A stretch of DNA of 36,825 nucleotides. It comes from Candidatus Kaiserbacteria bacterium RIFOXYB1_FULL_46_14. GTDB taxonomy: Bacteria > Patescibacteriota > Minisyncoccia > Phycocordibacterales > UBA918. The DNA lies in NCBI GenBank assembly GCA_001783525.1, contig MFMS01000002.1, positions 208,135 to 244,959 of the forward strand. Direction: 5' to 3'. Made by a program: the position numbers and the translations under genes. Positions 32,465 to 36,825 of this stretch are shown here, in pieces. Every line of letters starts with the position of its first letter. The first letter of the stretch is position 1. The notes below the pieces were generated by a model that saw only the letters and a list, made by a program, of their open reading frames with translations, did not search any database and was not told where the DNA came from.

Positions 32465-33094
32465 CTACTTTCTAAAATATCCTCTAATCAAAATCGGCAA
32501 AACACTACCAAAGACCATAAACAATCCACCGAGCATCAATACCTCATCGTAGCCAAACTCTTCACCAACAAAGCCACCGATGACCATAAACAAACCTATC
32601 CCAAGCGAGTAAAGTGTTTGGTACATCCCTACGGTTTGTCCGAACTGCTCGCTGTTGATATTGCTGTAAAAAAGAATGCGCCAAGAAGCCAGATTGATTA
32701 CGGAAAAAATTCCCATAAAAAACATCGCTACATAGAGCTGCCAGATAGCCGTAGAAAAACTGAGCAGAATATAAGTAAAACCACCCAGCATACAAGCAAT
32801 AGAAAGACCCCAAACCTCATCCAGATACCCCTTATTCTTATCAAACCAGCGTCCAATTGGAATAGCCGCAAATGCTCCGACGACTCTATGTATCATTAGT
32901 GCCACTCCGACATTAAGTACGCTCGCACCGTCAATGTAAGTCACCACAAACAGCGCCAGGGCCACAGATACGAAAGCATCAGCTCCCCAAAAGGTAACGT
33001 CGTTAGCAGTCAGTGTTCTGATGATGTAAGTACGCGCAGAAACTGATTTTACACCAGCCTTAGAACTATGTTTTTGATGACGATCAATTTCCAT
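32465..33094 (-). CDS. Half-size MFS-like transporter protein
   Basis: The 209-residue product has six membrane helices, about half the twelve of a standard MFS transporter. The loop between helices 2 and 3 reads GRWFDKNKGYLDE, similar to the MFS motif G-x-(L/I)-x-D-(R/K)-x-G-R-(R/K). GMYQTLYSLGIGLFMVIGGF resembles the end of an MFS half. It starts at a proper ATG and ends with RGYFRK, with no sign of a second half on either side, so it looks complete rather than broken. It could work as a homodimer, as proposed for ancestral MFS halves, or be a degenerate relic. The substrate is unknown. The HAD phosphatase gene lies 20 bp upstream on the same strand. Confidence 0.75.
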   Translation of the reverse strand: MEIDRHQKHSSKAGVKSVSARTYIIRTLTANDVTFWGADAFVSVALALFVVTYIDGASVLNVGVALMIHRVVGAFAAIPIGRWFDKNKGYLDEVWGLSIACMLGGFTYILLSFSTAIWQLYVAMFFMGIFSVINLASWRILFYSNINSEQFGQTVGMYQTLYSLGIGLFMVIGGFVGEEFGYDEVLMLGGLFMVFGSVLPILIRGYFRK

Positions 33095-33114
33095 ACGATC
33101 AATTGTAATACTAC

Positions 33115-33798
33115 TTATTCGTAAATAACATCCTTTCTTTCCACCACCACTTTCCAGCGGCGACGTTTGGCGTGTGTTAGGAGTGCCTGATTAGGATTGA
33201 AACAAATCGGATGCTCTACCGCTTCAAGAAGTGAGATGTCGCCTTCAGTGTCACCGACACCGATAGAGCCTTTGTCAGTAAGACCTTCTTCCTTTAAAAC
33301 ACGAGCCACGATGTTGGCTTTGTTTCCGATCAGATGCTCTCCTTCGACAACGCCAGTGAAACGGTCTTGTGAGCCTATCTCGTAGATACGCCCATAGACT
33401 TTATCAAAGCCATACTGACGACAAAATTCATCCAACACTGTCTTTGGTGATTGTGAGATGGCGACTAGGTAATAACCTTCTTTCTTAAGTGAGGCTATTA
33501 AGTCGCGAGTGTATCGATAAACGCGTTTACTATGAAGCGACACCACCTCGCGGCCAATGTCGGCCAGATCGCCATAAAAAACGCCCTTGATGTGATGGCG
33601 AAAAGAATCCACCACGGCGTCTATATATTCTTCGTAGTTACCCTCACGATCAATCCATTTCTGTTTGGCTTCCAAATAATATTCCTCTGCCTCGGCAGGA
33701 AAAATCTTACGCTCAACCAATTTCTCTACCAACTCAATCAACAAACTTGAGCGAAATACCGTCCCGTCAATATCAAAAAAAGCCACCGGTTTCTGCAT
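33115..33798 (-). CDS. HAD-superfamily (SerB-like, subfamily IB) phosphatase
   Basis: The 227-residue product is a cytosolic phosphohydrolase with the four HAD motifs: FFDIDGTVF (nucleophile Asp9, acid/base Asp11), VAISQSP (Ser), a Lys in GNKANIVARV, and GVGDTEGDISLL (metal-binding Asp pair). The helical cap between motifs 1 and 2 (about 15-95) fits subfamily IB, which includes phosphoserine phosphatases and related enzymes on lipid or amino acid phosphates. The substrate cannot be told. The first codons form the right half of a terminator hairpin, and a TGCTACAAT box lies 6 nt before the ATG, so its own transcript would be leaderless. The half-MFS gene follows after 20 bp. Confidence 0.9.
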   Translation of the reverse strand: MQKPVAFFDIDGTVFRSSLLIELVEKLVERKIFPAEAEEYYLEAKQKWIDREGNYEEYIDAVVDSFRHHIKGVFYGDLADIGREVVSLHSKRVYRYTRDLIASLKKEGYYLVAISQSPKTVLDEFCRQYGFDKVYGRIYEIGSQDRFTGVVEGEHLIGNKANIVARVLKEEGLTDKGSIGVGDTEGDISLLEAVEHPICFNPNQALLTHAKRRRWKVVVERKDVIYE

Positions 33799-33827
33799 AC
33801 AATAATTGTAGCAGAAACCGGTGGCTT
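33775..33827 (-). terminator. Terminator whose right arm is the start of the HAD gene
   Basis: A 17-bp perfect stem pairs 33780-33796 with 33811-33827 (core GCAGAAACCGGTGGC). An A bulge and a further TAC/GTA pairing extend it inward. On the minus strand a run of T follows (33775-33781). The descending arm and T run are codons 1-8 of the HAD gene (Met-Gln-Lys-Pro-Val-Ala-Phe-Phe). Transcripts arriving from the 60-residue gene should end here. Confidence 0.8.
33805..33813 (-). promoter_or_regulatory. Extended -10 box for the HAD gene inside the terminator loop
   Basis: On the minus strand TGCTACAAT is followed by 6 nt and the ATG at 33798. A transcript starting there would be leaderless and would lack the left arm of the terminator hairpin, so it could pass. 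No good -35 is seen. Confidence 0.45.
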
Positions 33828-33848
33828 GTACGTAAAGGATCGGTAGTA

Positions 33849-34031
33849 TCAGCGCGGCGTGTTGTTGACGACTTCTGACTCCTGTCTGGAAAGGGTACGC
33901 GGGTTGCCGATCTTGCGGCCGGACTTGTCCACAACGTATCCGGTGTAATCACCGGAGCTGCCGAGGCCGTTGACATAAAGCCCGCCCTTGGAATGTGGAA
34001 TTGTGATGCCAACCTTACTCATATCCGCCAT
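33849..34031 (-). CDS. 60-residue orphan protein with strong expression signals
   Basis: I recognise no family. The product begins MADMSKVGITIPHSKGGLYV, continues with a Gly/Ser/Tyr-rich middle (GLGSSGDYTGYVVDKSGRK) and ends NNTPR. It has no signal peptide or membrane helix and no Cys. Beta-strand content looks likely. The case that it is real rests on its signals: a consensus promoter (34075-34103), a 5' hairpin and AAGGAG 8 nt before the ATG at 34031. A strong terminator follows. Codons are richer in G/C at third positions than in its neighbours. It is a single-gene unit, and high expression is inferred. Confidence 0.65.
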   Translation of the reverse strand: MADMSKVGITIPHSKGGLYVNGLGSSGDYTGYVVDKSGRKIGNPRTLSRQESEVVNNTPR

Positions 34032-34047
34032 CGGGATTCTCCTTTTT

Positions 34048-34071
34048 TCTCTCACCGGAATTAGTGAGAGA
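34048..34071 (-). promoter_or_regulatory. 5' stem-loop just before the ribosome binding site of the 60-residue gene
   Basis: TCTCTCAC and GTGAGAGA form an 8-bp stem with an 8-nt loop. It lies at the very 5' end of the predicted transcript and directly precedes the A-run and GGAG. It could protect the mRNA from 5' decay. Confidence 0.5.
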
Positions 34072-34074
34072 TAC

Positions 34075-34103
34075 ATTGTACCTTATTATTTGTTAAATGT
34101 CAA
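34075..34103 (-). promoter_or_regulatory. Consensus sigma-70 promoter of the 60-residue gene
   Basis: On the minus strand TTGACA (34098-34103) and TACAAT (34075-34080) are spaced by 17 nt, the best promoter match in the window. It overlaps the 3' end of the upstream bactofilin-like gene (stop at 34100). Confidence 0.8.
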
Positions 34104-35227
34104 ACAAGATTCCTTACGCTCAAATAAACACTATATGCAATGGCGCCTACCGTCATTACTAAAGCAATGAAGATAAACAGGCCGCCAAACCACGGAAGTG
34201 AACAAAGAAGAGTAGTCGCAACAAATCCTACCAACACTGTGACAAAATTCATCTTGTCCCATTTCGGGAAGAATGAAACAACTAATCGCCCGATAATGAT
34301 CGGTAGCAAAAGCATACTGGTTAGTACAAGCAAGACTGAAGTCAGAAGAGTCAAGAAGCCGATCCAAACTCCGAGCACAGTGACCAACAAGATAAAGGAG
34401 AGAACCGGACCAGCAATAATCGCTGTCAGTCCAAAGAGACCACTCTTGGCAGGCTCACGGCGTAGCAAGTGCCAAAGATGCTCGATCCGTCCACGAAATA
34501 GGAAAAACAAACAGAGTGTAGTGAAGAACCATGCCACCATCGCAAATAAACTGAAGTTCCCTTCTTTACTATCAGAGATAGCGACATCCGCGCGAGCAAC
34601 ATCGCCGGCGACAGTCGCGCCTTGTGAGCGAGTAACATCCTGCTCACTTTGATACCGAACATCACCCTTGACCACAGCACTGTCTTGCAACTCCAAAGTG
34701 CCGATCACATCAACACCACCAACTGCCGAGTTGACAGTAAAGCGATCGGCCTGACCCATCACAGTACCCAATACATTACCTTCGATCACCGCTTCACCGC
34801 CGTAGAAATAGACATTACCGCCGATCTTGGCAGTAGATAAAATGTGCAATTGTCCACCTAGGACAAACACATCATCTTTCACCTCTCCCGCTATCACTAC
34901 CTCACCACCAATGACACGCAAGTCATCACCTACCGTATTGTGGACATTAGTAGTACCGCCCATCACTGTAAGATCCTCGCCAATCTGTCCATTTACCGTG
35001 ACCGAGCCAGCAATCACATACATGTCACCCCGCACTTCGCCGGAATGAGTCACACCACCGGCAGCCGCATAAAAATCATTTTCTACAATCTGACTAGCAC
35101 TTACCGAAACATTACTACCAGTACGCACGACTGTTTCCGCAGAAGCAAAGAGTGGGAAGATCGCCAAGACGAGGATAGCAAACAAGCCACTACTTGCTGT
35201 TATGGACTTTAAGTTTAGGTTTTTCAT
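34100..35227 (-). CDS. Exported bactofilin-like beta-helix protein with C-terminal membrane domain
   Basis: The 375-residue product has a signal peptide (about 1-30, FPLFASAET). A right-handed beta-helix-like region follows at about 40-205, built of short repeats such as GEVRGDMYVIAGSVTVNGQI, GEDLTVMGGTTNV and GDDLRVIGGEVVIAG, the pattern of polymer-forming cytoskeletal (bactofilin) proteins. Four membrane helices fill about 225-372. Classical bactofilins are cytoplasmic; here the signal peptide and topology place the beta-helix outside. It may scaffold the envelope. It is the third gene of a compact minus-strand unit, 17 bp after the glycoside hydrolase gene. Confidence 0.8.
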   Translation of the reverse strand: MKNLNLKSITASSGLFAILVLAIFPLFASAETVVRTGSNVSVSASQIVENDFYAAAGGVTHSGEVRGDMYVIAGSVTVNGQIGEDLTVMGGTTNVHNTVGDDLRVIGGEVVIAGEVKDDVFVLGGQLHILSTAKIGGNVYFYGGEAVIEGNVLGTVMGQADRFTVNSAVGGVDVIGTLELQDSAVVKGDVRYQSEQDVTRSQGATVAGDVARADVAISDSKEGNFSLFAMVAWFFTTLCLFFLFRGRIEHLWHLLRREPAKSGLFGLTAIIAGPVLSFILLVTVLGVWIGFLTLLTSVLLVLTSMLLLPIIIGRLVVSFFPKWDKMNFVTVLVGFVATTLLCSLPWFGGLFIFIALVMTVGAIAYSVYLSVRNLV

Positions 35228-35244
35228 TTTAATGATTTAGATTT

Positions 35245-36264
35245 TCAATTTTTGAAAAGTTCTCTTCCTCTGTCCCAGATCTCATTGTGTCCTTGTTTTT
35301 TGAGCCAGTACCACCACTCGGCTCCCCATAGGTATTGCTTATCGTAACGGGTTTCGACCGCATAATCAATAATTTCGTTGATCTTCTGAAGATCCATTCG
35401 TTCATATTGTGTCTTCAAATCAACGGAGGTGACCGGTTCTACCAACCACGGTTCAGCAGATAACTCGATCAAGAAAGTCGGTTTATTACCATAAAACAAC
35501 TTAATAAAATTTTCTTTCGCTCGATAAAACCACGGTGGCAAAATTGTCCTAAACTGCCCTAGCTCTGGATTCCAAAAATAAACATATACACTCGTACCAA
35601 AAGCATCACCGTGCTTGTATGCATGTGCCCACAGACCTAGATTGCCGCTGTCTGTTACCAAAATCGGCCTGGTTGGATCAAGTGAACGAACCAGCTCTAT
35701 TTCCTCTATCAAAAATTCTTCATCTAACTCATTACAATAATCCTTGGCAAACACCTCCAGATAAGGTTCGTTTTCAACTTGCCAATATATGATGGCGGGA
35801 TTGTTTTTGTAGCGCTCCACCACAACGCGCAGATATTCTCGTATTTCCTCTTTTTGTTTTTCCCACGGCAAACTAGCGCCCCATTCTGGAACATGACACT
35901 CAGGCCATCTTGGCAAACGCCGGCCAACCGCAAAGATCACATCGGCATTCACTTCTTCCGCGCGCTCCATCTGATAATCTAACTCTGTCCAGTTGTACAC
36001 GCCCTTTTCTGGCTCAACCATCGGCCAATGAGCCGCCAATCGCAAGTGACGTACACCGAGGTCGTCGAGAATGGCATCGTAAACTTCTTTCCAATCAAGA
36101 CCGAGTTCATTTGCATACAACGTATTAAAAGACATCCCGTAAACTATCTTCGAAGGAACGGGCTTTTCAGTCAGCCACCATGCAAAAGCCGCGACAATGC
36201 CAATGAGCAACAGCGCCACTAGTAGCCAGCGTGACCATTTGTTAGTTTTTTTGTTTTTCTTCAT
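35245..36264 (-). CDS. Membrane-anchored clan A glycoside hydrolase-like protein
   Basis: The 339-residue product has an N-terminal membrane anchor (about 11-31) and a TIM-barrel glycosidase-like domain outside. VRHLRLAAHWPMVEPEKGVY and NWTELDYQMERA fit the early strands. IIYWQVENEPYLE carries the Asn-Glu-Pro acid/base (Glu166), and FLIELSAEPW carries the candidate nucleophile (Glu267; Glu271 is the alternative). This is the two-Glu layout of GH5/GH39-like enzymes. The substrate is unknown; turnover of surface or host polysaccharide is plausible. It follows the EamA-like gene by 3 bp and precedes the bactofilin-like gene by 17 bp, so the three are probably one operon. Confidence 0.85.
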   Translation of the reverse strand: MKKNKKTNKWSRWLLVALLLIGIVAAFAWWLTEKPVPSKIVYGMSFNTLYANELGLDWKEVYDAILDDLGVRHLRLAAHWPMVEPEKGVYNWTELDYQMERAEEVNADVIFAVGRRLPRWPECHVPEWGASLPWEKQKEEIREYLRVVVERYKNNPAIIYWQVENEPYLEVFAKDYCNELDEEFLIEEIELVRSLDPTRPILVTDSGNLGLWAHAYKHGDAFGTSVYVYFWNPELGQFRTILPPWFYRAKENFIKLFYGNKPTFLIELSAEPWLVEPVTSVDLKTQYERMDLQKINEIIDYAVETRYDKQYLWGAEWWYWLKKQGHNEIWDRGRELFKN

Positions 36265-36267
36265 CGC

Positions 36268-36825
36268 TTATAAGAATAGGAGAGTAAAGCCGAGACAGAT
36301 AATAGTGATATAAACAAACTTTTGCACCAACGTCTTTGAATCACCGTCGTGTTCACGAACAGACTCTGGTAGCCACCGGCCAAGAAATAGTGTGACCAAA
36401 AGTATGAATACGAATTTCACTCCGTCGAGCGCTTGTACCACTGCCACGTCGCCCCAATCGGTTGCCTTTAGAATCATAAAAGCGGCAACACCGGCTAAGA
36501 TCTTATTACCAAACACCAACAACCCAGTACGTCGGCTGGTCTTTTTGCTTTGCTCTCTGATAAGCTCCAAGTAATTAGGTACCAGGAGCCATGAGAGCGC
36601 AAAAAGTATTAGCGCGATGCGAGACCAAAAGAAACCATCATCAAAGTTGGTCATCTGAAACAACCCTTTCATCGCGAGGTAATGAAGCGCAAAGAATAAG
36701 CCACTGTGTATGGCGGCTAATGCGATATTGGTAGAAAATCGCATGCTAGATACCGCAAAAGTACCAGTTGCTAATAGCAATATGCCCCAAATAAAGTTGT
36801 GCGAATAACTAATATCCCAGAAGAA
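36268..36825 (-). CDS. EamA/DMT-like membrane protein, 5' end outside the window
   Basis: The reading frame is open to the right edge of the window, so the start is missing; 185 codons are visible. The product shows about five or six membrane helices with short loops (SGLFFALHYLAMKGLFQM, ILFALSWLLVPNYLELI, LVFGNKILAGVAAFMILKA, FVFILLVTLFLGRWLPES), like the second half of a drug/metabolite (EamA) transporter. GDVAVVQALDGVKFVFILLV resembles the EamA helix 8-9 region. The substrate is unknown. Its stop lies 3 bp before the glycoside hydrolase start, so the two are probably co-transcribed. Confidence 0.65.
   Translation of the reverse strand, partial: FFWDISYSHNFIWGILLLATGTFAVSSMRFSTNIALAAIHSGLFFALHYLAMKGLFQMTNFDDGFFWSRIALILFALSWLLVPNYLELIREQSKKTSRRTGLLVFGNKILAGVAAFMILKATDWGDVAVVQALDGVKFVFILLVTLFLGRWLPESVREHDGDSKTLVQKFVYITIICLGFTLLFL

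Overview
The window looks like chromosomal DNA of a Candidate Phyla Radiation bacterium, most likely Parcubacteria (Patescibacteria). This is an inference from gene content, with no phylogeny computed. The supporting signs are: many secreted or membrane-anchored proteins of no assigned function, with lamin-tail, SdrD-B-like, DUF11 and CAP domains and Gly-rich linkers; a class F sortase; a half-size MFS protein; a LemA-HtpX pair; RNase J with a long disordered N-terminus; an orphan solute-binding protein; compact operons; and few Shine-Dalgarno sites. The standard genetic code fits throughout. I see no insertion sequence, CRISPR array, phage gene or rRNA.

Layout. 1-1.8 kb: a plus-strand SulP anion transporter, convergent with a small UmuD-like protein whose catalytic Ser-Lys pair appears to be lost. 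2.1-17.7 kb: a minus-strand cell-surface region. In transcription order it holds an ECF sigma factor overlapping a probable membrane anti-sigma factor, a 1634-residue exported protein, a noncoding stretch of about 1 kb with a long inverted repeat, a PGRS-like Gly-rich exported protein, a collagen-like exported protein, a 1045-residue adhesin-like protein with repeated modules, a 460-residue SdrD-B-type protein translationally coupled to a class F sortase, and a CAP-domain membrane protein. 17.8-21.8 kb: an RsuA/RluB-type pseudouridine synthase (plus), TypA/BipA (minus), and two exported or anchored proteins of unknown role.

21.9-25.9 kb: tRNA-Ser(GGA) with a duplicated 3' end downstream, a DUF305 protein, a small integral membrane protein, a minus-strand lemA - MazG-like - htpX - fur cluster with a palindrome in its middle, and a receiver-like protein with an unusually strong ribosome binding site. 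26-32.4 kb: groEL/groES behind a structured leader, then secG, an anchored family 5 solute-binding protein and RNase J on the plus strand. 32.4-36.8 kb (minus): a half-MFS protein, a HAD phosphatase whose start codon lies inside a terminator hairpin, a 60-residue orphan, a bactofilin-like membrane protein, an anchored clan A glycoside hydrolase and an EamA-like protein cut by the window edge.

How it fits together. The 3.1-17.7 kb block reads as an envelope display locus: regulated by an extracytoplasmic sigma/anti-sigma pair, built from several exported proteins that share modules, and possibly processed by a dedicated class F sortase acting on a non-LPXTG tail. Several genes have a -10 box only about 6 nt before the ATG, which suggests leaderless transcripts. 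A few others have strong Shine-Dalgarno sites, so two initiation modes seem to coexist.
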